A stretch of 64,000 nucleotides of DNA, from the NCBI GenBank assembly GCA_013399305.1, contig VXAI01000009.1, forward strand, positions 895,604 to 959,603, given 5' to 3'. Each line of letters starts with the position of its first letter. The stretch's first letter is position 1. This DNA comes from Rostratula benghalensis. Taxonomy: Eukaryota > Chordata > Aves > Charadriiformes > Rostratulidae. Of the stretch, positions 39,290 through 51,436 are shown piece after piece. Position numbers and translations under genes: made by a program. The notes beneath the pieces were generated by a model. The model was not told where the DNA came from and did not search any database. It was given only the letters and a program-made list of their open reading frames with translations.

Positions 39290-42200
39290 TTTTTGATGGA
39301 AGAATTTAATTAAGTTGGCCTCTCTTCTGTACTGCAGTAATTACAGAACGAAAAAAGGAATATGCAGCTGCTAACATTACTACTTATCCTGCATATTGAT
39401 TAGATTTAGATGGAGAAAGCAACAACACAGGTTTGAAATGGCCCTGTTCCACCTTAATCTTTATTCAGGAGACCTTTTGTCTCAGTCTTTGCATGCACTT
39501 CCTTTCTGTGGTTTGATATCTGTGTGCTTTCAGTATTTAACTCATGATCATTTTTAGCCCCTGAGATTCTGGATGCATATGATGGACCAACATCCTGATT
39601 GATCTGTTGGTATTCAAGGTGTAGAACCAAAACTCCCAAAACTCTATAATCATGAAATGAAAAGTCAGGGCTCCCAAACACAGAAACTAATCTTTCAAAC
39701 CCTCTTCAGGCTCTGTAACGCATTCCAGCAGATTACATGAACTCATCTGTTTCCAGACTGACTAAAACTGGTTAAAATATTTTTGATGGAACATATTTCC
39801 CTAGACAAGATAAAATATAAAAGTGCATTTTTACCGCAATAAAAAAGTTTTCTGGGAGCAGCTTAGTTTGATAACTTCTCAATGAAAGAATAGAAATGAG
39901 AGAGTCCAACAATTTTCTGAGTTAATTCAAAAACATATGGTTCTGATATGATAAAGTATTTTATTTTGATGATTTTGTCTGGATTTGTTTATTGCAATGT
40001 GTGTGTCTGATATTTATATATAACATTTACATATTTATTTCAGCTTGTAACACTATATTTTATATCATAATATGTTTTAGGTTTTTAAAAATAATCAAAC
40101 TACTAGGAAATACTCTTTTTATATCTTTAAAAACCGAGTATCTCAATTCTGCCAGGAAGAAAATTTTACATTATAGAATGCAAAATTAATAGTTTAGTAG
40201 TCCTAATCCTTTTTTCTTGAATTCTTATTCTGTGGAAATTGTTAAAATGTTCCTTTTCTTATTTTGACTTTTCCCCTCTTAGAAGTATCAAGTTTGCAAC
40301 ATAATGAAAATTCTAGTTAGATAATTCCTGCTGTCAAACACTGCAGGAAATTTGCTCAGTCTTAAAACTTGCTATCAAGTTGTTCCTGGTAGTGCTATTT
40401 CCATTAGAATCTGTGGCTCTGGCTAGTTTTCCATTTTCCATAAAGTGTGTTAGACTGGTTCTTTTGGGGAGCACACCTCAATGATTTACTGTCAGATTTG
40501 TTCAATTAGGGTGTTTGGCAGTTGCTGATTTGGCACCTGAGGCTAGCAGAGGTTCTCAGATAATGGTGGTTTTTTGTACTCCTTTGCTGTTCTCATTATT
40601 CCTTCTTTTCTTCATGATGCTTCTATCTGGGCCCAGAGGAAAAACCTGATAAAAAAATGAATGCATGTTGGGCTACCTGGCTCTTCTCACACAAGTGGTA
40701 GAAAAGTGCTTTTTGTTTACTGTGGCTTTTTCTCCAAATTAGAGGCATCCCCACAAGGCTGACAGGTAATTAGGGATCCATATGAAGGCATAGAGTGTTA
40801 GAAGATTCCATTCATGAGACAAATACCTCACAGTATGATTAACTTGTTAAGGAAAGTTATATCATAAGAGGCTTGAGAATGTGCACTGTGTGCAGGTATG
40901 ATAATTGAAAATACTCTTTTCTCATTTGATGCTTAAAAAAGGGATTTCATATATATAGTCAGGAGGATGTTTTGAGTGCAAGGGATAGATTCTTTTGTAC
41001 CGCTATGTCACACTAAGGAAAAGAGGGCAAAGCGATGACCAAGGTGGCATGAACTGGAAGAGCAAAGGTCATGAGCTACATGATGGAAAGTGTCCTTCAG
41101 TGTGACCTGTGGTACTCTTACTAGTAAGGTGCATGTACTCGCCAGACGTGGAGGAACTGAAAGTAGACCACAAGGAATGCAGGATCTGTGCTGAAGAATT
41201 GCTTCCTAATAACCAGAGAAGCTGTCTGAAATATGAGGACCATACCTCATGCTTGGTGTATAGTATTTTTCAATGGCTTTTTCTCACATAAACTGAAAGA
41301 TATTAGAAGAGTATGGGAAAAGTTCCTTACATAGAAATGAGGACTCTGGCTATGAAATTATTTTCTCTCTATTAGTTCAACACTGGGTTCCATCATAACT
41401 GCTTAATGATCCATTTTCATGTGCCTCCATGAAAAACAGAGTCCTAAACCCAAGATTTCTTCTAAAAACAAGACTTTTCTTTTCCTTTCTACTTCTTCCT
41501 TTTTGTGGGAATTCATTTGGTCAAAGAAGAAAGCATTTGGCAATCTTTGCCTTGGTATATTTGTTACTGAACTATAGGGTTTCAGTTTCTTTCTTTTCAA
41601 ACTAGATGCTGTAGATCAAACTCATACAGTGCAAGAGAATAGTTCACATTATTAAAATATTAGTCTTAATGTATAATACCCAAGAAGAAAACTAAGTGTA
41701 AAAGAATTTATGGGTCATCCAGCACTCCTCCCTGTTGAATTGTTATCAGTGCAGGCTTTGTTTTGGATTGACTTGGCTTAGCATAACTGCTGACCATTTA
41801 GAAACCAAGATATCACTGAAGGCGACCACTGAGTGCCACCACAGAAGATGTAGAAAGGAATTGTTTTATCTGAGATACATATATTTGACATATGGTGTAG
41901 TAACCAGGGCTTAAAGAAAGGACAGCACGTAACTAATGAGATAAAATATAGGAGAGCATGCAACATAATTCCCACTAGTAGCTACACAAACTGAACCATA
42001 GTCCAGCCTGTTGCTGGACAAGTGGGTCTGTTTTAGACCTATGCTCCTCTATTGCTACTAGAATTGAGGTAGGAGAGCTTGGATGCTTATATTTGTGTTA
42101 GTAAATCTGTGAGAGAAGAAAATGTGTTGGAATTCTTGATGTATTTTGGCTAGAAGTAGCTGCCGTTAGCACATTTATTTAAGAAAATCTGTAACTGAGA

Positions 42201-43569
42201 GGAGGGAAAAGCAGTCTGCATGTTCACAGCTTGATGTTAGCATGTAAAAATTGCTGGCTTGCATGCTATTGTCATACAGATAGGTATTGTTTACTTGTAA
42301 AATAAAATATTAGATGCATCAACAAGTGCAGAAGCTAATAGTCAGTTATGCTGACACATCACAGTCATTATACATGCAATAAGATTTATGGTTAAAGCCT
42401 GAAGACAAGGATACAGGAAATCTGTCCTCGGTTCCTAGTGTTTTCAAAGCCCTCCTACTTAACCTTGGGCAAAACTCCATTTTTCATAAGCAAAAGGAAT
42501 AACTTCTCATCACAAGATCTTTTCTAATAATCCACTCATTTATTGTTTATGAGATGTTCTTATGAAGGTGTCCCACTTGTAGAAAAGCTGTGAGTATGTG
42601 AGGATATATCCTTTTCTTTGCTGGATAAATGGCTTCTTCAAAAAGATTAATGCTTGCAGTATTTTTTAAGACTAGGAAAGTGATAAAGTTTCAGGGTTTT
42701 TTTTAATAAAATGCAGGCCAGCATAAAAACTGAAAGGATCTTATATCTTAAGGAAGTTAATATGAGACAAAAATGCAAATAATGAAAATTACGGTCATAT
42801 TTGTTGTAATTTAAAAAATCAGACAAAACCCAATAGGCATCATTAACAGAGCCTATTATATTTAATCATTGCCTTAGTAGATATTATTAAGCAAGCAGGC
42901 AGTCTACCCTCGTCTATCTGCTGTTATCTATCCCGGTAGCATGCACTGCCTCACGCCAGTCATAGGAATTTCTGTCTTTCCCTGTCTCATCTTTGCCTCC
43001 AACAATTTTTGTCCTGTTGTGATTGTGCCCGTGAGGAAGCTGGGACTGGCAGGCTATAGTATGCCTAGTAGTGCTGCCTGAAACTTTCTTTTATGTCTTT
43101 GGCTGGCATTCTTGTGAGTCTAATACTTGCCTAGGCTTACACATGGCATCATTTCTTGAATTCTGTTCCTTGCCTCTGCCCAGGGAATAAAATTTTCTTA
43201 CAAAATACAGGAAACTGGAAAGGTTGTGTAGGTTTCAGTGCCCTGTTGAATCTAAGCTACTTTTTCTTCCCCGCTCTCATAGTTTTATATCAGTAAGAGC
43301 AAGATAAAAAAACAGAGAGGGATCTTACTGAAAGGATAGTAGTAGATAAACAGTATGAATTGTGCACCGGTGTTGGGTTAAGGATCAATGTTTTAGAATA
43401 CTTAATTTACTGATGCAGTATATCTGAAAAATTACCTAGATGTCTAGTGTAGGCATACATAGAGTTTTCTTCCTCACCAACCACTTCATTATTTATTTGC
43501 TAATTTAACCGCTCTAATTATCAAACATTCATCATAGTTTGTAAATCTTGTTTCAGATTTCTTCCTCAG
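39290..43569. other. Unique non-coding DNA
   Basis: No gene, interspersed repeat or tandem array is recognised. Open frames are all of 75 codons or fewer and look random. It is AT-rich throughout. Confidence 0.5.
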
Positions 43570-43833
43570 CACTGGCTTTTAAGTACTGCTGTGGAACTGT
43601 GCAATGCCAGTGGAGAAAACCTCCTTTGCAAACATTCCAAAAGGAAGAGAAAATCATTATGCAGACTAGACTTGTTCACAGCAATCTTGAGTTTGATGGC
43701 TCTGGCTGCAGACTCATACTCTGAATGTGTTCAACAGGCATGCTGTTGTTCATGTGGAAAGACTCTCCAAACAAATTCCCTGTGTAAAATCCACTTTGAA
43801 AGTATATTTCTCTTAACAGTTTTTTCAAAGTGA
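43570..43833 (+). other. Candidate exon: 87-codon cysteine-rich open frame after a 3' splice site
   Basis: A tract ending TTTCTTCCTCAG (AG at 43568-43569) is followed directly by an in-phase frame of 87 codons, ending TGA at 43831-43833. The middle holds a basic run (KRKRKS), a hydrophobic stretch (AILSLMALAA) and a cysteine cluster containing ACCCSCGKTLQTNSLC. No strong donor is seen inside, so it would have to be a terminal exon. I do not recognise it. An overlapping 63-codon minus frame is probably its shadow or chance. Confidence 0.2.
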
Positions 43834-44349
43834 AACTTTTCAGCATTGTGGATGTAGGGAAGATCATCCCCAGTTACAGTTATGACTATTAGAAAAGACT
43901 AGAATTGAAAGCTAAACTGACAGCATTCCAAATTTTTTGGTGATAGCTTTTTTGGGTGCATAGAAATAAAGCTAACACTGAGATTTTTGGACAAGTGAAT
44001 ATTTTTTTCTGCTCTGAGAAAATCATTAATCACTTTGTTTCAGCAGGAATTTTCTTTACAGATGTTATTGTTCCAATCTTTGGCATATAAATTGCACATT
44101 AGATGGAAGTTTTTGTCACCTTTTCTGAGAGCTGGAAAGGAAACACTATTATTTTATGAATATGCATTCCATTTCAAAATATTTTTTTTTTTTTCCCTTT
44201 TTTTGACTTTGACTAACTGTCATGGTTTAACCCCAACCAGTAGATAGGACCAAGCAGCCACTTGCACAGTTGTCCCCCTTTTCACCGTAAGGGCAGGGAG
44301 AAAAGGAGGGGAAAGAAAAACCCCAACTCACGGGTTGAAATAAAGATAC

Positions 44350-44355
44350 TTTAAT
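44350..44355 (-). promoter_or_regulatory. ATTAAA polyadenylation signal of the LTR
   Basis: ATTAAA on the sense (minus) strand, about 130 bp downstream of the TATA box, followed by the U5-like end. It could act as a weak poly-A site for any minus-strand transcript crossing the region. Confidence 0.45.
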
Positions 44356-44484
44356 AGAACAGTAACAGAGAAGGAGAATAACAGTAATCATAACAATAAA
44401 AATACAGGTCACTCTCACTACCCAATGGAATTGGCACCTTAGCTTGCAGTGATCGTGGATTGCCCTGCCCCTGGCCAATCCCTA

Positions 44485-44492
44485 TTTGTATA
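44485..44492 (-). promoter_or_regulatory. Degenerate TATA box of the LTR
   Basis: Sense-strand TATACAAA, in the place where this LTR family carries TATATAAA, with an ATTGGCCA (inverted CCAAT) word just downstream in sense and CCAATGGAATA about 30 bp upstream. It marks the U3/R promoter; activity now is unknown. Confidence 0.5.
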
Positions 44493-44692
44493 ATGAACAC
44501 GATGTCTATCATATAAAATATTCCATTGGCCATTCTGTTCTTCTGTTTATGCTTCTTCTCAGCTTCTATAGAAAGCTGAAAAGAGTCATTGAAAGGCATA
44601 AACATCACCTCACAGTGACTAAAAAATTATGCCTTATTGACATTCCTAGAGTGAAAATTAACTATTACCTGGCTGAACCCAGGACACTGACA

Positions 44693-45965
44693 ATTTAAGG
44701 TAAGACCAAACTTGAGACTGCACTGCCTCATAAAACAGTTATGAAGAGAATAAAAGGAAAAATACAGAAAAGAATTCAGACATTGTTCCAAGGCAAGATT
44801 ACCTTTCCTTTTATGAGGTTATTAAAAGATTATCTTTTCCTGTCTTCCATAAAAAAGAAGACCTTCAGGGTCTTCTGGTGCTACTCTATATATTATGGTA
44901 TAATAAAAGTATATCTATGGGTGAGTCACTTTTTTAAGAAAAAGCAAAATCTTCTTTGTGGAAACAAACAGTGCAGTCCCTCTTACATCTTAATTTTCAA
45001 ACTGAATCATTACATCATTTCCTTGTAAAATTAGGAAATAATGCCTCTATGAATTTGTAGATGATAGACTTTCAGACATCCATTTGGAGATAATGAGATA
45101 ATTTGCTTTACTCATCAACATTTATTTACAAACTTTTTGGATTCTGAACTTCTGTATTAATATTCCTGGTGGCATCCGATTACTTCTTTCAAATCGTCAT
45201 TTCTGTCCTTTTTTGCTAAGTTGTTATTAGTACCAGTAGCAACTGCAAAACATCTTAAGAACCAGGACAGCATGAGAGAAAAATAGAAGAGCTAGTAACC
45301 ACCTTAGTCATTTCCAGGACAGTCTTTGTTTTGGAAAAAGGTCAAGAAAAAATAGTATCTTACTTACCAAATTTCAGCATATTTATCTTATCATTAAATC
45401 TCTGACTCAGCTCCTAAGCCAGCAACTTTTGTATGAAGCATATTTTCAAAAGGTTTCTACATCAAACCGTTATTTTTTTTGCAATTAAAATTCTTAGGAG
45501 GAATATATGCTATTCAGTTACGAAACCTGGAGAGGCGAGGAGTTATAATACCAGATGTGACTCTTTACAAAGCTAGACACATTCATCATCTGCTCGCAGC
45601 GCATTGGCTTCTTACTCTGCTTCATTGTCTCTTGCTTGCTTACAGGCCTGAGGAGCATGCTGTTTCACAAACATAAATTCTCTTGAATTTAAGGTTCTGG
45701 GTATGGTCCAGTATTCTCTACCTCCTTTGGCAGCCTCCAAGGATAAGGAACAAGATATACAATATGTGGCCAACTTAATTTGAACTGAATTTATGATAAT
45801 GCATTTCAGTGCCCAATGTATGCTGAATTGCCTTGTAAAATACTGCGTAGAAACATGCAGCTTGGATCTGAGATCATAAGAACAGTCAATGACCTTGCAT
45901 ATCTTCTTTTTGTACATACACGTTGGGCTAATATAAAGGTATAAACTAGTGCTGTAAAACCACTG
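44693..45965. other. Unique non-coding DNA between LTR and gap
   Basis: No gene is recognised. A plus frame of 65 codons at 45479-45676 follows a TTTTTTTTGCAATTAAAATTCTTAG acceptor-like word and reads LGGIYAIQLRNLERRG onward, but it has no known match. Remaining frames are short. Confidence 0.5.
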
Positions 45966-46015
45966 GGGTTTTTTTGGTTTTTTTTGTTTGTTTGTTTGTT
46001 TGTTTTTTTAATTTT
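45966..46015. repeat. (TTTG)n / poly-T low-complexity tract beside the gap
   Basis: T runs interspersed with GG, then four to five TTTG units and more T up to the first N. This tract is the probable reason assembly stopped here; the real length is unknown. Confidence 0.85.
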
Positions 46016-46045
46016 NNNNNNNNNNNNNNNNNNNNNNNNNNNNNN
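46016..46045. other. Assembly gap of 30 N
   Basis: Thirty unknown bases. The size may be an estimate or a placeholder. Sequence resumes in ordinary AT-rich DNA without the repeat, so the gap may hide the rest of the simple repeat or more. Confidence 1.
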
Positions 46046-47414
46046 ATAATGTAAGAATTGTACTTTAGAATAATTTGAAAAGAATTTTGCATTGTACTTG
46101 ATTTTTTTTGTATTTTCAAAGAAGTTTAAAAACCAGTTTTCTGTTTAAGATAGTGGGATGTTTCCAGAAAACAAAATGTCAAAGCTGAATTTTTTCTATT
46201 TCTACAGTTTGGGAGACCTTAATTTGAAAAAGCCTTTAACCTGAAAATGTAGAATATTTTCAAATAAAAAAGTTGTAGCTAAATCTAATAGCTATTTGAA
46301 TCATTTTAGGGGGCTCTAACTGTGCATTTCTAATGTTTTTATAGAGCTGGCAAGTGTTTTTGCACAATGGCAGGAACAAGCAACGGCACTAGTGTTCATC
46401 CTGCTTCACAGATTGAGTATCCCAGCCAAGGCCTCTAAGATTAATGATTCCAGGGAAGAATTGAGCCTATATAAGTTTTTTCGTAGACAGAATATTTTAC
46501 AAATAGTGCACATATCAGCAAAATTTGTCTGAATCTGAATCAACTTGTCTTCTGTTTTTGTTTCTGTATCTAAAATACGTACATTATCATTATACCTCAG
46601 CAGATCTCCAAGTGACTGGAAGGAAAAAGAGGATCTGCTAATATGGATCTAGCAAGACTTCTGAAATGTATGCCTGTAAACTGATTAGAAATTGCATATT
46701 TAGACTCATACTAAATTGGATAACTATTGGATGGGAGGACAGAATATGCTTTGAAAGTGAAGACAGCAGCAATAAATTTTACAGAAATGCTCATCAGCAA
46801 TAATATCTTAGTAGATGTTTTTCTATCCCTTTTGGATATGTTCCATTGTGAACAAGAAATGCTACATTTGTAACAGGAACAGAAATAGCTACTTTAGAAG
46901 CCACAGGAAAAGAACATGGTCATCCTTTGACCTACCCGAAGTTTTGAATCAAAAGTGGAGAGCATGATGTCGAAGTGACACAGCATTACATGTATGCCAA
47001 ATGATGGTTTGTAATATGAATGTCTCATGTAAAAATCAGTAATATGTATCTTCTTTCTCTGCATTTTGAGGCAGCAACAATTTTGCTCATACTTAGGGCC
47101 CATAACATAGAGAACAAACGTTTTGGAATTCATTATTCCACTCCTCTTGATAACACATACATGTCTACTTCTAGAATGCCTTGTAGAGATTTTTTTTTTT
47201 ATCCCTGCAAGATAAATAACGGTAATGACTGCAGCTGTAATCCCTTGGAACAAAGTTTTGTCCTTTTGACATATTCTGTTAAAAAGATTACATTCTGGAA
47301 AAAAGCATCAATTTTTTATCTCTTATACCTACCTGAAGCAAACCTAATACATGCTACGGGGACAACTTCAAGCTTTCAAGTGGAAGTAGTATATAAATCT
47401 AGAAGAGTCATTAT
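46046..47414. other. Unique non-coding DNA with the longest unexplained frame (132 codons)
   Basis: The plus frame 47020-47418 (132 codons) and the overlapping minus frame 46894-47253 (119 codons) are the longest outside repeats. Neither resembles a known family, and the plus frame runs into the CR1 terminus at 47415, which argues for chance. An acceptor-like TTTTTTCTATTTCTACAG ends near 46207 with only a short frame after it. Confidence 0.45.
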
Positions 47415-49176
47415 ATAGAATCATGGAGTCATTCTGGTTGGAAGAGACCTTTAAGATCGAGTCCAGTTATTAACTTAACACTGCCAAAACCACCACTAAA
47501 CCATATCCCTAAGCACCACATCTACCCGTCTTTTAAATACTTTCAGGGACAGTGACTCAACCACTTCACTGGGCAACCTGTTTCAATGCTTGATAACCCT
47601 TTAAGTGAAGAAATTTTACCTAATATCCATTAATTTATCTTGGCCACCTGAGCACACTGCTGGCTTATATTTGTCCAGCTGTCAACCAACACCTCCATGT
47701 TCTTTTCCACTGGGCAGCTTTTCAGCCACTCTTCCCCAAGTCTTTAATGTTGCATGGGGTTGCTGCAATCCAAGTGCAATACATGGCACTTTGCCCTGTT
47801 GTACCTCATAGTATTGGCCTCAGCCAATCAATCCAGCCTGTCCAAATCCCTCTGAAGAGCCTGCCTACCCTCAAGCAGATCAACTTGGTGTCATCTGCAA
47901 ACTTACTAAGGGTGCACTTGATCCCATCATCCAGATCAATGATGAAGATTTAAAGAGAATTGGCCCAATATTGAGCTCTGGGGGGCACCACTTGTGAGCA
48001 GTAAAATCCACCAACTGGATTTTACTCCATTCACCACAACTCTTTGGACCCAGCTATCTAGTCAGTTTTACTCAGCAAAGTGTATGCCTGTCTAAGCTGT
48101 GAGCAGCCAGTTTTTCCAGGAGAATGCTATGGGACACGTGCTAAAAACTCTTAAAGTCTAGGTAGACAATGTCCACAGCATTTCCCTCACCCACTAGGTG
48201 GGTCACCTTGTCATAGAGGGAGATCAGGTTAGTCAAGCAGGACCTGCCTTTCATAAACTCATGTTTATGAACCTGGTTATCTTGTATGTGCCACATGATG
48301 GCACTTAGATGATTTGCTCCATAAGCAGACTGACAGGCCCTTAGTTCCCCAGATCCTCCTTGCAGCCTTTGCTGTTGATGAGTGTAACATTTTCTAACCT
48401 CCAGTCAACTAGGATCTCCCTGGTTAGCCAGGACTAGTGATAAATGCTGGAAAGTGGCGTGGTGAACACTTCCACCAGCTCCCAGGTGGATCCCACCTGG
48501 CCCCATAGACTTTTCTGTGTCTAAGTGGTATAGCAGGTCACTAACCATTTCCTCTTGAATTATGGGGGGCCCATTCTGCTCCCCATCCCTGTCTTCCAGG
48601 GGGCTACGTACCTAAAGAATAACTGATCTTACTATTAAAGACTAAGGCAAAGAATGTATTAGTTTTTTTCCTCATCCTTTGTCACAATGTTTCCCACTGG
48701 ATCAAATAAAGGGTGGGGATTCTTCCTAGTCTTCCTGTTGTTAATGTAATTATATACATATTTTTCATTATCTTTTATGGTAGTAGCCAGAGTAATTTCT
48801 AGCTGGGCTTCTAATTTTCTCCCTGCATGGCCTCACAAAATCTTTGTAGTCTTCCTTGAGAGGCCTGCCCCTTCTTTAATAGGCTGTAAACTTTCCTTCT
48901 CTTCCTGAGCTCCATCCAAATCTCACGGCTTAGCCAGGCCACATTGTCCTACAGCATATGGGGACAGCCTGCTCCTGCACCTTAAAGATTAGCTTCTTGA
49001 AGGATGTCCAGCCTTCCTGGACTCCTTTGCCCTTCAGGACTGTCTCCCAACAGTCTCCCAACTCCTCCTCAACCAGGCTTCTAAACAGGCCAAAGTCTGC
49101 CCTCTGGAAGTCCAAGGTGACGATTCTACTAAACCCTGTCCTTACTTCTCCAAGAATTGGATACTCGATATTTTTT
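47415..49176 (-). mobile_element. CR1 LINE, 5'-truncated with internal deletion (minus)
   Basis: Sense orientation is minus. The 3' tail at 47415 starts ATAGAATCATGGAGTCATTCTGG on the plus strand. Upstream in sense lies ORF2: FADDTKL of the reverse-transcriptase catalytic box (complement of 47890-47901), VYLDF of motif A (complement of 48153-48167), and near 49.0-49.1 kb an ADFGLFRSLVEE-like segment from the endonuclease-RT linker, with 61 codons still open. ORF2 is dead: motif A is followed three codons later by an in-frame TAG (complement of 48141-48143). Around 47635-47645 the 3' UTR joins abruptly to the RT region; compared with the copy at 52159-52741, roughly 390 bp of the ORF2 C-terminal coding region and adjoining sequence are missing. 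The 5' end is truncated, as usual for CR1. Confidence 0.93.
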
Positions 49177-50871
49177 ATTACAGTTAAAGATACAGTTATA
49201 TGAATGTATCAGAAAAAACTGTTGTTGTAGTATCAATATAGTTTGGTTAATATATCATATAATGCATATCCATATGTAAGCAACTGGTAATACAATGCAA
49301 AACACTTTTCAGCTGTGGTGATTCAGAGAAATAATACTGTATTTTTTTTTTATTGTCTGAAAATCTAGATAAAATTACAGAAAACAGAAAATACCAGGTA
49401 CATTTGTTAAGTTTTCTCTTACCCATAATTTCCAAATAAGATACTGCATTTAAGCATCATACTTCTTGTGAATTTGAAGATCCAAGTTTGCCCATGAATT
49501 ACTTCTAATTTCAGAAAAAATAGATGGACAAAATTGGAAGGAGTAGTTTTTATCACTGAAAAGCATTCATTTAGATGGCAGATACAGTATATTTTAGTGT
49601 GTTGGTTTCCCAGAGAATATTGCTATAAGTTGTTGTTGAGGGTTTTTACCTGGTTTTGACCACTGAAAGTGTTGTGGAATTTGAACAACTGGCCCTAAAA
49701 TATTTCTAAGCAAATGGTTGTGTCCTCCTGCTTCCAATCAATCCATTAGTTTCTGGTTTATGGGTGTTGATTCAACCTTTAACTAAGAAGGAACTTGTAT
49801 TTTGAGCTGTCAGAGGACTAAGCCCTGGATATATAAATAAGAAATTTTCACTTTCTCGCAAACGTTTATCATGGCCTACTGTAATTCTGATTTATTTTTC
49901 TTTTTGTCACTAGAAGGAAGGAGGAATAGGGAATAGAAAAAAAGAGAGAAAGATCAAGTGGGAAAATAAGGGGAAAAGATACCAAAAGGCATTGGCAGAA
50001 AGAATAAATGTTTGTGTGATAAATCAGCATACATTATTTTTTTTATTTATCATGTTGGCTAGATACATGTGTACACATGTTGCTCTGCCTTCTATTGTAA
50101 TTTGAAGGACTGGCTGATATATCTGTGTCTGGTCTTTGAGAAACTTGCAGATGGTAGCCATCTGAAACATAGCTGTGCCAGATTAATTTCCAGGCTTCTC
50201 AAAGTAACTTTTTTTTTCTTTTCTGTACCTTAAAATGAGTATATATTTTTCTGCAAAGTTCAAATCCAGATTCAAGTGTCTCTAAGTACATATGGTGTTT
50301 TCATACTGAACTACATGGCTGATAATGCTAATGTAGATGTAGTACCACTTCTCAGTTGTTGTAGTACCACTTCTCAGTTGTTTATAAGACAAATACAAGC
50401 ATAAGGGCACAAATTGCTATACTGGAAATAATATATTTTAAAACTGCAAAAAGCTTATGCTTTTCTCAACAACTCCAAGGGATTGTGAGGTTCTAAAGAT
50501 CGTTCATCCCTATAGATATTTTGTGGGACATCGTTAAGGGAAGAACTGTCAGATAATAGCTCTTTTTAAAGAAAAACGGTCAAAGAAGAGGTACTCTAAA
50601 GACATTCACATCTGTTATTAAGTCTTACTTCAGGTCAGTCATTAATCATTTCAAAGGATTAAAAAAAAAGAAGAGTATATTTAAGGATTGTAGTCCACTT
50701 GAATGACCCTATAAAATCTCTGAATAAGTGGGTTTATAGTACCTGAGAAGTTAGGAATACCCATACAAGATGTAGTGTTTTAAATCCTTCAGAGAATGGT
50801 TAATCTAGGCTGATGGAAGAACACATTCAGAAAAAATCATTTTCCAATTGGACCATTTGTATCAGAAGTCT
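49177..50871. other. Unique non-coding DNA between CR1 copies
   Basis: No gene is recognised. It contains T10-11 near 49341, a 22-bp tandem duplication (listed separately) and a purine-rich GAAAAAAAGAGAGAAAG stretch near 49935. Confidence 0.5.
50339..50382. repeat. 22-bp tandem duplication
   Basis: AGTACCACTTCTCAGTTGTT occurs at 50341 and again at 50363, the two copies matching over about 21 bp. A recent short duplication with no sign of function. Confidence 0.88.
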
Positions 50872-51436
50872 AATGATATCCTGGGCTGTATCTTGCCCTG
50901 TACTCAGCAGTGGTGACGCCACATCAGGAGTTCCGGGTCCAGTGCTGGACTCCTTAGTATGAGAGACATGGACATAATGCAGAAAGTCCAGCAAATGGCC
51001 ACCCAGATGATGAAGAGACTTGGAGCATCTTTCACATGAGGAAAAACTGAAAGTGCTGGGACTGTTCTGCCTGGAGAAGAGAAGGCTCGGGAGGTTCTTA
51101 TCAAGGTGTACAAATATCTGAAGGGAGGGAGGGTGCAAAGAGAACAGTGACAGGCTTTTTTCGTTGGTACCCAGTTGCAGGACCAGAGGCAATGGCCAGA
51201 AACTGAAACACAGGAGTTTCCCTCTGATCATCAGGAAACACTTTTTCACTGTGAGGGTGATCAAGTAGTAGCACAGGGTGCCCAGGAAGGTTGTGAAGTC
51301 TCCCTCCTGGATGATATTTAAAAGCTGTCTAGGCTTGGTCCTGGATAATCAGCATTAGGTGGCCCTACCTGAGCAGGGGATTGGACCAGATGATCTCCCC
51401 AGTTCTCTTGCAACTTCAACCATTCTGTGATTCTAC
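50872..51436 (+). mobile_element. CR1 LINE 3' end (plus)
   Basis: Sense-strand CR1: ATCCTGGGCTG at its start, then CATCAGGAGT...CCAG and GCAAATGGCCACCCAGATGATGAAG, CTGGAGAAGAGAAGGCTCGGG, TATCTGAAGGGAGGG, CAGGACCAGAGGCAATGG, GTGCCCAGGAAGGTTGTG and a terminus CATTCTGTGATTCTA, which is the diverged 8-bp terminal repeat. It covers the last part of ORF2 and the 3' UTR and is of a different subfamily from the copies on either side. A 145-codon minus-strand frame here (50827-51264) is only the antisense of this element, not a gene. Confidence 0.93.

Larger units (their letters stand above)
44218..44686 (-). mobile_element. Solo LTR of an avian endogenous retrovirus (minus)
   Basis: The element is bounded by TG...CA: the plus strand starts TGTCATGGTTTAACCCC and ends at AGGACA. 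In sense orientation it therefore begins TGTCCTGG and ends GGGGTTAAACCATGACA, the hallmark ends of a widespread bird ERV LTR family. In sense order a U3 with inverted CCAAT words, a degenerate TATA box (44485-44492) and an ATTAAA polyadenylation signal (44350-44355) are visible, so U3-R-U5 structure is retained. Flanks are CTAAC (44213-44217) and CTGAC (44687-44691), a 5-bp target duplication with one mismatch, which fits an ERVL-like class. No gag, pol or env lies beside it, so it is a solo LTR left by LTR-LTR recombination. Short frames inside are not genes. Confidence 0.85.

Noticed and set aside
44227..44608. Two overlapping 83- and 85-codon minus frames
   Set aside because: They lie inside the solo LTR, which does not encode protein in this family.
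47020..47418. 132-codon plus-strand open frame
   Set aside because: No recognisable domain; an overlapping 119-codon minus frame is equally open; it ends by running into the CR1 terminus.
50256..50270. GTTCAAATCC word resembling a tRNA B box
   Set aside because: No A box or cloverleaf arms at the required distance.
50827..51264. 145-codon minus-strand open frame, the longest in the window
   Set aside because: It lies almost wholly antisense to the plus-strand CR1 at 50872-51436.
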